From NCBI GenBank assembly GCA_964440525.1, contig CAYTTC010000004.1:1-64000 (forward strand): DNA of 64,000 bases, in the 5' to 3' direction. The notes beneath the pieces were generated by a model that did not search any database, was not told the origin of the DNA, and was given only the letters and a program-made list of their open reading frames with translations. This DNA is from DASWJZ01 sp964440525. Lineage in GTDB: Bacteria > Pseudomonadota > Alphaproteobacteria > Rhizobiales > Afifellaceae. This document shows positions 51,420-59,469 of this stretch, piece by piece. The position numbers were made by a program, and so were the translations under genes. Position 1 is the first letter of the stretch; every line of letters begins with the position of its first letter.

Positions 51420-52322
51420 ATGAGCGATGCACCGTCGAATACCGGCCCGGCGCCGCCGAACGTCGATCCGGGCGGCATCAAGGAAATCGCGGACGGCGTC
51501 TTCGTCATCCCTGACCATCGGGTGCCGCTCGTCCCCAACATCGGGATCATTCTCGGTACGGAGGCGGCGCTCGTCGTCGACACGGGCATGGGGCCGGCGA
51601 ATGGAAGGCGGGTTCTCGACGCGGCGAAGCGCATTGGAAGAAATCGGCGGCTGATCCTGACGCTTACGCATTTCCATCCCGAGCATGGATTCGGCGCCCA
51701 GGCGTTCGAAGGCGCCGCCAAGATCCTCTACAACGCCACCCAGCGTGACGAGCTCAAGGCGAAGGGCGAAGCCTATCTCGGCATGTTCAGGGGCTTCGGC
51801 CCAGGCGTCGCGGCGGCGCTGGAGGGGACGAAGCTCGTCATGCCGGACGAGGTCTACGACGGGCCCGCGATGGAGATCGATCTCGGCGGGCGCAAGGTCG
51901 AACTGCGCAATTGGGGCCCCGCCCATACGCGTGGCGATCAAATTGTCTGGCTTCCCGCCGAGCGCATCCTCTTCACCGGCGACCTTGCCGAGGAACGGAT
52001 ATTTCCGATCTTCCCATGGTTCCCGCCGAACGACGCCGATCTCGATGCGGCGCGCTGGGCGAGCATCCTCACGGAGCTGGAAAGCTGGAAGCCGAAGATC
52101 GTCGTCCCCGGCCACGGCGATGTCGGCGGCGCCGAGATCCTTCGCGCCATGCGGGACTACATGCTCGATCTCGGCAGGCGCGTCGCGGCCGAGCGTAAGG
52201 CCGGCAGGGACGCCGACAAGATCGTCGCTGAGCTTGGTCCGAAGATTCGCTCTGAGCATCCCGACTGGGATTCGCCCGAGTGGATCGATTTCGCCATCCA
52301 CTACTATTCCACGCTGAGCTGA
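51420..52322 (+). CDS. Metallo-beta-lactamase-fold hydrolase
   Basis: The 300-residue hydrolase has the metal motif THFHPEHGFG, where HxHxEH replaces the usual HxHxDH, plus GPAHTRGDQIVW (His), LFTGDLAEE (Asp) and VVPGHGDVGG (His). These are the ligands of a di-metal hydrolase of the glyoxalase II/lactonase/quorum-quenching type. No signal peptide is found; the N-terminus is proline-rich. ATG 51420 follows GGGGA by 11 nt. The neighbouring isochorismatase-fold gene shares its promoter region, so the two may act on the same metabolite, for example an ester, lactone or amide. Confidence 0.82.
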   Translation: MSDAPSNTGPAPPNVDPGGIKEIADGVFVIPDHRVPLVPNIGIILGTEAALVVDTGMGPANGRRVLDAAKRIGRNRRLILTLTHFHPEHGFGAQAFEGAAKILYNATQRDELKAKGEAYLGMFRGFGPGVAAALEGTKLVMPDEVYDGPAMEIDLGGRKVELRNWGPAHTRGDQIVWLPAERILFTGDLAEERIFPIFPWFPPNDADLDAARWASILTELESWKPKIVVPGHGDVGGAEILRAMRDYMLDLGRRVAAERKAGRDADKIVAELGPKIRSEHPDWDSPEWIDFAIHYYSTLS

Positions 52323-52334
52323 TTGGTTAGTCGG

Positions 52335-52609
52335 CCCAAGGCTGCCGCGAGAGTGATGGAGATGCAGGATCTCGATTCGGTCGCGCACGATTCGGTAGTA
52401 AATCCTGAACGGATAGCGAATGAGCGGCACAACCCGTACACTCGGTCTATCCAAAACCAGCCGAGCGCTTTCCGGCCACTTCGTCACCCGGGCAACAACA
52501 GCATGAATGCGCTGCTCCAACGGATCGGCCGACGTTGGGAAATTCTCGATGTGTAGGCTAGAATTTCGTCCAGATCTGCGCGTGCCGATTCGGTCCAGAA
52601 GACCTTCAT
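52335..52609 (-). pseudogene. ParE/RelE-type toxin gene broken by a 2-bp frameshift
   Basis: Reading from ATG 52609, the minus strand gives MKVFWTESARADLDEILAY, a typical ParE start, then goes out of frame. Removing one AC from the TACAC run (plus strand GTGT, 52551-52554) restores IENFPTSADPLEQRIHAVV and ARVTKWPESARLV, VRVVPLIRYPFRIYYRIV and IEILHLHH, the family C-terminus. The exact end (about 52335) is uncertain because the restored frame has no early stop. The start overlaps the antitoxin stop (ATGA), a classic pair. As it stands the toxin is probably inactive; a base-call error is the alternative. Confidence 0.72.
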
Positions 52610-52842
52610 GAGCCGCGGTATTTGGCGAACGTTGCTTTCACCTCATCGTCCGTGGCGAACCTGTCCTGCTCGGCGTCGCGGAGGCCGCGATCGATGCCGC
52701 GCAGCTTCGCGGCGCTCGCGCGGTGAGTACCAGAGCTAAGCTCCGCCTCTATCTCACGTGCAACTTGTGCAAGTTCCTCTTGCGCGTCCTCAGGCCAAGC
52801 CTGGGCGCGCTGAAGAACCTTGGCGATGCGGTTGTTCTCCAT
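52606..52842 (-). CDS. Antitoxin of a ParE-type pair
   Basis: The 78-residue protein is acidic-basic and helical, starting MENNRIAKVLQRAQAWPEDAQEELAQVA and ending GLRDAEQDRFATDDEVKATFAKY. The C-terminal RGLRDAExDRFATDxEVxAxFAKY stretch is characteristic of small antitoxins found with ParE/RelE toxins. Its stop overlaps the toxin start. Because the toxin is frameshifted, the antitoxin is probably an unopposed remnant. The pair stands between the MBL gene and the Liv-type operon. Confidence 0.75.
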   Translation of the reverse strand: MENNRIAKVLQRAQAWPEDAQEELAQVAREIEAELSSGTHRASAAKLRGIDRGLRDAEQDRFATDDEVKATFAKYRGS

Positions 52843-52892
52843 CGGCGAAATCTACCACAGGGCCGCGCCGGTCTGAAGGGGGGTGGTGATAC

Positions 52893-53912
52893 TCAACGCC
52901 CGAACGGCCAGGTGATCTCCTTTCCGCCGGCGATACCCTTCGGGCGGAAGAGGATGATCAAGAGCATGATCAGAGCAAGGATCGCGTCGCCCAGACCGGG
53001 CGGCGCGGCGATGGTCACGCCGCCGATCGAAAAGCCTATCTCGACTTGCCGGAGAAGCTCGGTCAGCGCCGCGATGACGATGGCGCCGGCGACCGCGCCC
53101 GTGAGGCTTCGCATGCCGCCAATCACGAGCATTGCGACGACGAGGAAGGTGAGATCGAGATAGAAGGTCTCGACACGCACCGTGCCGAGGAAGTGGGCGA
53201 GCAGCACGCCGGCAATGCCGCTCAAGAACCCGCTGACGACAAAGGCGATCAGCCGGTGGCGGACGATATGGACGCCCAAAGCCTCCGCCGCTGCCTCGTC
53301 TTCTCGCGAGGCGCGGAGGAGCAGGGCGGACCGGCTCTCCTGGTAGATGAAGGCGATCACGATCGCCGCCATCGCCCAGCCAAGTGCTGTCCATAGGCCG
53401 ACATAGATCGGCAGCCCCATCAGCGAATTCTGGCCCCCGGTGACCGACGTCCAGTTGCCGAGAACCACGTAGGTGATCACCAGCACGGCGAAGGTGGCGA
53501 TGCTCGCCGATATGCCGGAAAGGCGCATCAGCGGCCAGCCGACGATGAGCGCCATGATCGCCGCTGCCCCGCCCCCGGCAAGCGCGCTTGCGAATGTCGG
53601 CCATTCCGCGCTCGCGATCACCGCGGGCAAATCGGGCAGAAAAACCGCCTTTGCTGCCGTCTTCATGGTGAGGAGCGCCGAGACGTAGGCGCCGACTGCC
53701 ATGAAGGCGACGTTGCCGAACGAAAGGACGCCGGAATTGCCGACGAACACGTAGAGCCCGACGACGGCGACGAGGTTGACCAATCCCTGCGTCGCGCGCC
53801 GCTGAAGAACGCTCGGCGCGAAAGAGGCGATGATTGCGATCGTGCCGACAATTGCGACCAGCGCGATCAGCGGCCAGAGCCGACGCAGCCTCTCCGACGC
53901 ATGGAGCACCAT
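52893..53912 (-). CDS. livM: Branched-chain-amino-acid-type ABC permease LivM
   Basis: The 339-residue permease has about nine hydrophobic segments and the LivM hallmarks VVGLYVFVGNSGVLSFGNVAFMAVGAY and LRASREDEAAAEALGVHIV. The length is normal and the start ATG abuts the LivH stop (53913). It is the last gene of the five-gene operon SBP-livG-livF-livH-livM. Liv-type systems carry hydrophobic amino acids but also aromatic acids; in this island an aromatic ligand is likely. Confidence 0.87.
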   Translation of the reverse strand: MVLHASERLRRLWPLIALVAIVGTIAIIASFAPSVLQRRATQGLVNLVAVVGLYVFVGNSGVLSFGNVAFMAVGAYVSALLTMKTAAKAVFLPDLPAVIASAEWPTFASALAGGGAAAIMALIVGWPLMRLSGISASIATFAVLVITYVVLGNWTSVTGGQNSLMGLPIYVGLWTALGWAMAAIVIAFIYQESRSALLLRASREDEAAAEALGVHIVRHRLIAFVVSGFLSGIAGVLLAHFLGTVRVETFYLDLTFLVVAMLVIGGMRSLTGAVAGAIVIAALTELLRQVEIGFSIGGVTIAAPPGLGDAILALIMLLIILFRPKGIAGGKEITWPFGR

Positions 53913-54797
53913 TCAGATGCGCTCCTTCAGCCCGCGCGCCGGGATCAGTCCCTGCGGGCGGAAGAGGAGTACCAGCGTCACCGCCACGAATACGAAGGCT
54001 TCGCGGAAGACGCGGAGATCAGGCGGCAGCAGCGCTTGAAGGAGGATCGTTGCGACACCAACGAGAAAACCTCCGAGCGCGGCGCCGGTCAGGCTGCCCA
54101 GGCCGCCGATGACCGTACCGACAAAGGCGATGATGACGAGCTGGAGACCCATGCGCGGTTGAACGATGCCGGTCTGCGCCACGACGAGACAGGAGACGGC
54201 GGCGGCGAGGAGGCCGCTTATCGCAAACGCCATCGCAATGACCCGGTTGGCGCGCACGCCGAGTACTCGCGCCATGCGAAAATCCTCTGCGGCGGCGCGC
54301 ATCTGCAGGCCGAAGCGGGTGGCTTTCAGGAACCAGGACAGGCCGCCAAGGAGGATCGCGCTGACGAGGATGGTGACGATTTGGAGGCTCTGCGATCGGA
54401 CGCCGAGAATCTCGACCTGGCGGCCGAGCGCCGGAAGAAAGTCGATGCCCTTCGGTCGCGAGCCGACGAAGAGGATAAGCGTCTTCTGCAGAAAGAAGCT
54501 GACCGCAAAGGACGAGATGAGCAGCGTCGCGGGATCGGCGTTGCGGAGGGGCCGGAAGGCGGCTCGCTCTGTCAAGAGCGCAAGCACGACTGCGGCGAGG
54601 AAGCCCGCCGTCAACATCACTGCCAGCGGCTGGCCGAAGAAAGCGAGCAGCACATATCCGGTGACCATGATCAATTCGCCATGCGCGAAGTTGATGAGCC
54701 GCATGACCCCGAAGATCAGTCCGATGCCAAGCGCGGTCAGCGCGTAAAGGCCACCGACGCTGATTGCATCGACGAGTGTCTGGACGAACCTGTCCAT
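53913..54797 (-). CDS. livH: Branched-chain-amino-acid-type ABC permease LivH
   Basis: The 294-residue permease shows the LivH start VDAISVGGLYALTALGIGLIFGVMRLINFAHGEL and the ATRFGLQMRAAAEDFRMARVLGV coupling region, with about eight hydrophobic segments. Its ATG overlaps the LivF stop (TGATG at 54797) and its stop abuts the livM start, so translation is coupled throughout. It forms the channel together with LivM. Confidence 0.87.
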   Translation of the reverse strand: MDRFVQTLVDAISVGGLYALTALGIGLIFGVMRLINFAHGELIMVTGYVLLAFFGQPLAVMLTAGFLAAVVLALLTERAAFRPLRNADPATLLISSFAVSFFLQKTLILFVGSRPKGIDFLPALGRQVEILGVRSQSLQIVTILVSAILLGGLSWFLKATRFGLQMRAAAEDFRMARVLGVRANRVIAMAFAISGLLAAAVSCLVVAQTGIVQPRMGLQLVIIAFVGTVIGGLGSLTGAALGGFLVGVATILLQALLPPDLRVFREAFVFVAVTLVLLFRPQGLIPARGLKERI

Positions 54798-55546
54798 CAG
54801 GGACTTGCCGTCCGGTCGCGCATATGGATTCCGAAATAGGCGGCGTCGAAGCTGGCATTTCCGGCAAGCTCGGCCGGCGTCCCGCCGAGGCCAAACGCGC
54901 CGCCGCTCATGACGTAGGCGCGGTCCGCGATGGCAAAGGCACGCTCGGCATTCTGTTCGACAAGCAGGATGGTGACGCCGTCGTCGCGTATCGAGCTGAG
55001 CAACGCATAGACCTGATCGACGATCGCCGGCGCGAGCCCGAGCGACGGCTCGTCCAGCATCAGAAGCCGCGGCCGCGAAAGGAGGGCGCGTGCGATGGCG
55101 AGTTGCTGTTGCTCGCCACCGGAGAGCTGCCCGGCCGGCTGCCTTCGTCGTTCTTTGAGTATCGGAAAAGTCTCGAAAAGCCGGACGATATCGGAACGCA
55201 CGGATTGCGCATCGTCTCGGATCGTTGCGCCGAGAAGCAAGTTCTCGTGGACCGTCAGGCTCGCGAAGATGTGTCGCCCTTCGGGCACGAGGGCGATGCC
55301 CTCTTTCACGACGTTCTCGAGTAAAAGGCGGGTGAGCGGTTTGCCGGCATAGGCGATCGTGCCAGAGGCCGGCCTGACGATGCCGGCGATCGCCGAAAGG
55401 AGCGAGGTCTTTCCTGCCCCGTTCGGCCCGACGATCGCGACAACTTCGCCTTGCCGAACTTCAAGATCGACGCCACGCACGGCGGCGATAGCTCCATAGC
55501 GGACGACGAGACCCGATACGGAAAGGAGCGACGCGTCCCCGCTCAT
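54797..55546 (-). CDS. livF: Branched-chain-amino-acid-type ABC ATPase LivF
   Basis: The 249-residue ATPase has Walker A GPNGAGKT (about 39-46), ALVPEGRHIFASLTVHENL (a LivF hallmark), signature LSGGEQQQL, Walker B LLMLDEPSLGL and H-loop position LLVEQNAE, as usual for LivF (Glu-Gln in place of THD). ATG 55546 overlaps the LivG stop as ATGA; longer upstream readings lie in livG. It works with LivG as a heterodimer. Confidence 0.87.
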   Translation of the reverse strand: MSGDASLLSVSGLVVRYGAIAAVRGVDLEVRQGEVVAIVGPNGAGKTSLLSAIAGIVRPASGTIAYAGKPLTRLLLENVVKEGIALVPEGRHIFASLTVHENLLLGATIRDDAQSVRSDIVRLFETFPILKERRRQPAGQLSGGEQQQLAIARALLSRPRLLMLDEPSLGLAPAIVDQVYALLSSIRDDGVTILLVEQNAERAFAIADRAYVMSGGAFGLGGTPAELAGNASFDAAYFGIHMRDRTASP

Positions 55547-56265
55547 TGCAGGGCGGTCGAGCCGAGATAGGCGCGCCGTACGTTCGGATCGACGCGGATT
55601 GCGTCCGGCGTGCCGGCGGCAATGGTGCGTCCTCCGTCGAGCACATGGATCCGGTCGCAGAGATTCATCACAAGCGCCATGTTGTGCTCGATGACGAGCA
55701 CGCCGCAATCGTATTTCACACGAAGGTCGCCGATCAGGTGGCGAAGCTCGTTCGCCTCCGCCGGGGCAAGACCCGCGGCGGGCTCGTCGAGGAGCAGGAA
55801 CCGGGGATCGACCGCAAGAGCGCGGGCAAGTCCCAAGCGGCGCTCCTCGCCATAGCTCAGGCCCGAAGCCGGACGATCCCCCTTGGCGGCAAGGCCCAGC
55901 TCATCAAGGATTTCGCGCGCGCGGTGACGGGCTTCGGCGCGGCTAAGTCCATGCGCCACATAGCCGACCTCCACGTTTTCGCTGACCGAGAGTCCCCTGA
56001 AGAGGCGCACCGCCTGGAAGGTGCGGACGATCCCCGCGCCGGGAAAATCGTGAGGGGGAAGGCGTGTGCAGTCGGTCTCACCTACGTGGATCCCGCCGGC
56101 GAGCGGCCGCTGGAATCCGGAGAGGACGTTGACCAATGTGGTCTTGCCGGCGCCGTTCGGCCCGATCAGGCCAAGCACCTCGCCTCGCGCGAGTGTCAGC
56201 GTCACATCGTCGACTGCGACGAGGCCGCCGAAGCGGACGGTCACCGCACGCGCCTCAAGGTGCAT
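55543..56265 (-). CDS. livG: Branched-chain-amino-acid-type ABC ATPase LivG
   Basis: The 240-residue ATPase has Walker A GPNGAGKT, IVRTFQAVRLFRGLSVSENV (LivG-type Q-loop region), signature LSYGEERRL, Walker B FLLLDEPAAGL and VLVIEHNMALVMNLCDRI. The signature LSYGEERR replaces LSGGQ, which is normal for LivG. It is directly downstream of the binding-protein gene (29 nt). Size and motifs are typical. Confidence 0.87.
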   Translation of the reverse strand: MHLEARAVTVRFGGLVAVDDVTLTLARGEVLGLIGPNGAGKTTLVNVLSGFQRPLAGGIHVGETDCTRLPPHDFPGAGIVRTFQAVRLFRGLSVSENVEVGYVAHGLSRAEARHRAREILDELGLAAKGDRPASGLSYGEERRLGLARALAVDPRFLLLDEPAAGLAPAEANELRHLIGDLRVKYDCGVLVIEHNMALVMNLCDRIHVLDGGRTIAAGTPDAIRVDPNVRRAYLGSTALQ

Positions 56266-56294
56266 CGCTGACCGTCCGGCTATTTGCGGCGTTC

Positions 56295-57473
56295 CTATTG
56301 CAACGGGGGGAAGCTCTCCACGGTGAAGCGGCCAACGGCTGAAAACTTACCGCCCGTCACGCCGATGATCGACATCGGCCGCGTCGTCTGGATATGGAGA
56401 TCTGTCGTGTAGGTCGTCGGCCCGATGACGAGCGGCTCCTTGTCAAAGGTGTCAAGCACAGCCGCGACCTTCGAGCCCTCGAGCGAGCCAGCCTTGTTTG
56501 CGGCATTCGCCCAGGCCTGGACGGCCGAGTAGCCGCGGAGGCCGTAGGAGACGTCGGCTTTCTTGCCGTATTTCGCTTCGAAGCGTTTGAAGAAGTCGTT
56601 CACCGCCGGGTCCGGATCGTCGCCGTATTTGGAGCCGTAGTTGACCACGTAGAAGTTGCTGAGGTCGGGCACGGTGCCAATCCAATAGTCGCCGTCGAGA
56701 GACTCGCCGGTGAGGATTGCGCCCTCGATGCCCGCCGCCCGCATCTGGCGGATCGCGCTTGGGCCGCCCGGCGCGTAGGAGCAGAAGAAAATGACGTCCG
56801 GCTTGGTCGGCAGGCTGGTGATACGGGTGACCTGCGCGGCAATCGATGCGTCACCGTTGAGGAAGGTATCCTCGCCGAGGAGGCCCGCATCGCCGGCCAG
56901 CTCCTTCCATCGGGTTCCCATGCTCGCACAGAGCGATTTGGTATAGGCGATGGTGTTGTCGAGGAGGACGTAGGCGGTCTTCCAGCCCTTCTCCTTGAAC
57001 GCCCATTCTGCCAACAGCGCGCCCTGCGCCTGGCTGGCATTCGAGGTGGAGTAAGCGAGCGAGCCCACGCCCTGTACGCCAAACTTCGGATCGGACGCAC
57101 CGGAGAAGGCCAGCACATCGCCCTGCTGCGCGACATAGGCGCCGGGGGCGCCGAAATCGAAGTCGCTCGGGAACAGGATCGCCTTGGCGCCCTTGCCGAT
57201 CACCTCGACAGCCCCGTCGGCGCCGAGAGGCGGGTCGGACTTGTTGTCAAACTCAACGAGCTCGATCGGCTGACCGAGCACGCCCCCGGCGGCATTGATT
57301 TCCTCGACCGCAAGCTTGGCGCCGGCGATAGTGTCGGCGTCGATCGGCTGGAACCAGCCGCTAAACGACATGACCAATCCGAAAACCGGCTTATCGGCAG
57401 CCGTGACCGGGGATGCGAGCCCAAAAATCATCGCGGAGGCCGCGACTACAGCGCCTCTCAGTTGCTTGTTCAT
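56295..57473 (-). CDS. Liv-type ABC substrate-binding protein
   Basis: The 392-residue protein begins with a signal peptide (MNKQLRGAVVAASAMIFGLA, cleavage near TAADKP), then VFGLVMSFSGWFQPIDADT and AGAKLAVEEINAAGGVLGQPI, hallmarks of the type-I periplasmic (LivK/AmiC) family. The first frame extends much further upstream, but the start at 57473 is set by the signal peptide. It is the first gene of the Liv operon, about 100 bp downstream of an AAGCTTGAAAT site. The ligand is unknown; such proteins bind branched or aromatic amino acids and aromatic acids. Confidence 0.85.
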   Translation of the reverse strand: MNKQLRGAVVAASAMIFGLASPVTAADKPVFGLVMSFSGWFQPIDADTIAGAKLAVEEINAAGGVLGQPIELVEFDNKSDPPLGADGAVEVIGKGAKAILFPSDFDFGAPGAYVAQQGDVLAFSGASDPKFGVQGVGSLAYSTSNASQAQGALLAEWAFKEKGWKTAYVLLDNTIAYTKSLCASMGTRWKELAGDAGLLGEDTFLNGDASIAAQVTRITSLPTKPDVIFFCSYAPGGPSAIRQMRAAGIEGAILTGESLDGDYWIGTVPDLSNFYVVNYGSKYGDDPDPAVNDFFKRFEAKYGKKADVSYGLRGYSAVQAWANAANKAGSLEGSKVAAVLDTFDKEPLVIGPTTYTTDLHIQTTRPMSIIGVTGGKFSAVGRFTVESFPPLQ

Positions 57474-57572
57474 TCGACACCCCCTTCTCTCCAGTTTTCG
57501 CCTGGTCGCTCCGTACTGCCCGCGCGGCCATGTCCGGACCTGAGTTTCCCGCAATTCTGTCACGGCGTCGTG

Positions 57573-57590
57573 AAATTTCAAGCTTAAAGC
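57573..57590 (-). promoter_or_regulatory. AAGCTTGAAAT operator-like site upstream of the Liv-type operon
   Basis: On the minus strand the site reads GCTTTAAGCTTGAAATTT. It lies about 100 bp before the binding-protein ATG (57473) and points toward it. The surrounding 57474-57691 gap holds no gene, and the next gene (57692) ends on the other side. Confidence 0.6.
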
Positions 57591-57691
57591 GAATCTATGT
57601 CTTTGAACCCGCTTGGGAGTTCGTTCGCACCCCTCACATGCCTGACCGGGATCTGATCGGGCCTTTGAGACTGATAGTGCCCCGGGGGAGA

Positions 57692-58354
57692 TCAATCGTT
57701 GCGCTTTTCCAGGTAGGCGACGAGGCGCACCAGCGGCCAGAGGATGATGAGGTAGATCGCCGCCGCGGCGATGAGAGGGCTCGGATTGGCCATCAGCGCC
57801 TGCGCGTCGGTCGCCTGTTTCAAAAGGTCCGGCATGGCGACGACGGATGCGAGCGAGGTGTCCTTGGCGATGGCGATGCAGTTCGATGTCTGCGGCGGCG
57901 TCGCGATACGGATCGCCTGCGGGATGATCACCTTGCCGAGCGTGACCCAGAACGGCAGGCCGAGCGCGTTCGCGGCCTCGAACTGGCCGGGCGGGATGGC
58001 CTTCACGCCGGCGCGGAACACCTCGGCCGTGAACGCCGCAAGTACGATCGAGAGCGCCAGCGTCGCCGAGGTGAAGGAATCGAGCCGGATGCCGACGAAG
58101 GGCAGCGCGTAGTAGATGACGATGAGGACGACAAGGATCGGCAGCGCGCGAAAAATGTCGATGAAGCCGACGGCGAGGAGGCGGAGCGGTTTTGGGCCAT
58201 AGAGCCGCGCGATACAGATGAGTATGCCGGCCGTGGTGCCGATTACGATCGCCGTGATCGCGAGATAGATGGTGTTGACGAGGCCGCGCAGAAGCATCGG
58301 CAGGGCGCGCCACATGACATCGCCGTTTAAGAAGGTATCGACGAGCCCCTGCAC
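57692..58354 (-). CDS. Polar-amino-acid-type ABC permease
   Basis: The 220-residue permease has five hydrophobic segments. The family signature reads FRAGVKAIPPGQFEAANALGL, the cytoplasmic coupling loop of His/Gln/Arg-type permeases (HisM/GlnP), and the early RGLVNTIYLAITAIVIG is typical. It follows the binding-protein gene at 58470-59270 in the same direction after 115 bp with a hairpin. No matching ATPase gene of this type lies next to it, so it probably shares an ATPase encoded elsewhere or the operon has lost it. Confidence 0.86.
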   Translation of the reverse strand: MQGLVDTFLNGDVMWRALPMLLRGLVNTIYLAITAIVIGTTAGILICIARLYGPKPLRLLAVGFIDIFRALPILVVLIVIYYALPFVGIRLDSFTSATLALSIVLAAFTAEVFRAGVKAIPPGQFEAANALGLPFWVTLGKVIIPQAIRIATPPQTSNCIAIAKDTSLASVVAMPDLLKQATDAQALMANPSPLIAAAAIYLIILWPLVRLVAYLEKRND

Positions 58355-58418
58355 GACGGTCCCCCGGAAATTGCGTGGCGCTGGCAGCCACCCAAACCGG
58401 ACAATGCCACCATCATGG

Positions 58419-58454
58419 AAAGGGGAGCAACGGCGCCCGCCGCTGCTCCCCTTT
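58419..58454 (-). terminator. Hairpin between amino-acid binding-protein and permease genes
   Basis: A perfect 11-bp stem, AAAGGGGAGCA (58419-58429) and TGCTCCCCTTT (58444-58454), lies between the stop of the binding-protein gene and the permease start. Read on the minus strand it ends in TTTCC. It matches the attenuator-like position seen at 5032 and would favour binding-protein expression. Confidence 0.65.
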
Positions 58455-58469
58455 ATGTGTGACCGAAGG

Positions 58470-59270
58470 CTATTGCGCCATCGGAAGGTCCATCACCGTC
58501 ACGGTGGAAGTGCCGGGATCGGCGTCGGCGCCGAGCCACTTCTTGTGCAGCGCCGCCAGCGTGCCGTCCTGCTTCATCGCCGTAATCGCGTCGTTGACGC
58601 GCTGCAGGTTGGGCGAGTCCTTCTTCATCATGATGCCGTAGCGGTCGGTCGTCTTGATGCGCTCGACGACATGCATCGTCGGCATCTGCATGAAGGCGAA
58701 CTGGAGGCCGGCGATATCGCTGATCGCGCCGGCTACCCGGCCGGCCTGCACGTCGAGCAGGAGGTCCTGCTGGGCGTTGTAGCCCTTCAATTCGCCGAAC
58801 CCGTATTTCTCGGTATTGGCCTGGATCCATGCCTCGCCGGTGGAGGTCGAGAGCGCGCCGACCGGCTTGCCTTTCATGTCCGCGAGGCTCTTCACGTCGG
58901 AATCGGTCGTGGTGGCGAGGGCCATGTCGCTGTCGTAGTAGCCCTGGGTGAAGGACTGGCTCTCCAGCCGCTCGTTGGTGATGGTGATGGAGGAGATCGC
59001 CATGTCGATGCGGCCGGAGCTGGTCGCTGCGAAGAGCGCCTGGAATCCGAGGTCCTGGATCACCATCTCGGCCCCGATGCGTTTGCCGATCTCGTTGACG
59101 AGGTCGACCTCGAAGCCCTCAAAGGAGCCGTCCTCTTTCTTGTTTTCCCATGGCGGGTTGGCGGGATAGGCGCCGACCTGAAGCGTTTCCGCCTGGGCGG
59201 GCGCACCCGCCGCCAGCCCGGCGATCGCCGAGGCCGCGACAAATGCATATGCAAGCAGCTTTGTCCTCAT
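58470..59270 (-). CDS. Polar-amino-acid-type ABC substrate-binding protein
   Basis: The 266-residue protein has a signal peptide (MRTKLLAYAFVAASAIAGLA, cleavage after AQA) and the family-3 pattern: LQVGAYPANPPWENK, GFEVDLVNEIGKRIGAEM, and DMAISSITITNERLESQSFTQGYYDSDMAL. The length is normal. ATG 59270 follows GGGAGAGGGG. Ligands of this family are amino acids, opines or small acids; W and Y residues around the PPW motif would suit an aromatic or amino-aromatic ligand. It is divergent from the aminotransferase gene across an AAGCTT site. Confidence 0.87.
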   Translation of the reverse strand: MRTKLLAYAFVAASAIAGLAAGAPAQAETLQVGAYPANPPWENKKEDGSFEGFEVDLVNEIGKRIGAEMVIQDLGFQALFAATSSGRIDMAISSITITNERLESQSFTQGYYDSDMALATTTDSDVKSLADMKGKPVGALSTSTGEAWIQANTEKYGFGELKGYNAQQDLLLDVQAGRVAGAISDIAGLQFAFMQMPTMHVVERIKTTDRYGIMMKKDSPNLQRVNDAITAMKQDGTLAALHKKWLGADADPGTSTVTVMDLPMAQ

Positions 59271-59394
59271 TCCCCTCTCCCTGTTCCCTGGCAATTCAGA
59301 CTCACTGACCATCGCGACCGGCAAGCTTTGGCCGCGCACAGCGCGCGGACAGCAGGTCTTCACTGTCGGTCAGCATTCCACCGAATTCCGTTTC

Positions 59395-59410
59395 ATTTCA
59401 AGCTTGAAGT
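59395..59410 (+). promoter_or_regulatory. AAGCTTGAAGT operator-like site between binding protein and aminotransferase
   Basis: ATTTCAAGCTTGAAGT is the most symmetrical copy: TTTCAAGCTTGAA is a perfect palindrome apart from its edge. It lies in the divergent gap of 59271-59469, 60 bp before ATG 59470 and 125 bp from the minus-strand start at 59270. Confidence 0.65.
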
Positions 59411-59469
59411 TTCTTACGTCGGGCTGGCAAGATCGAGCAACCACCGTGACACGACCGGACGGAATGACC

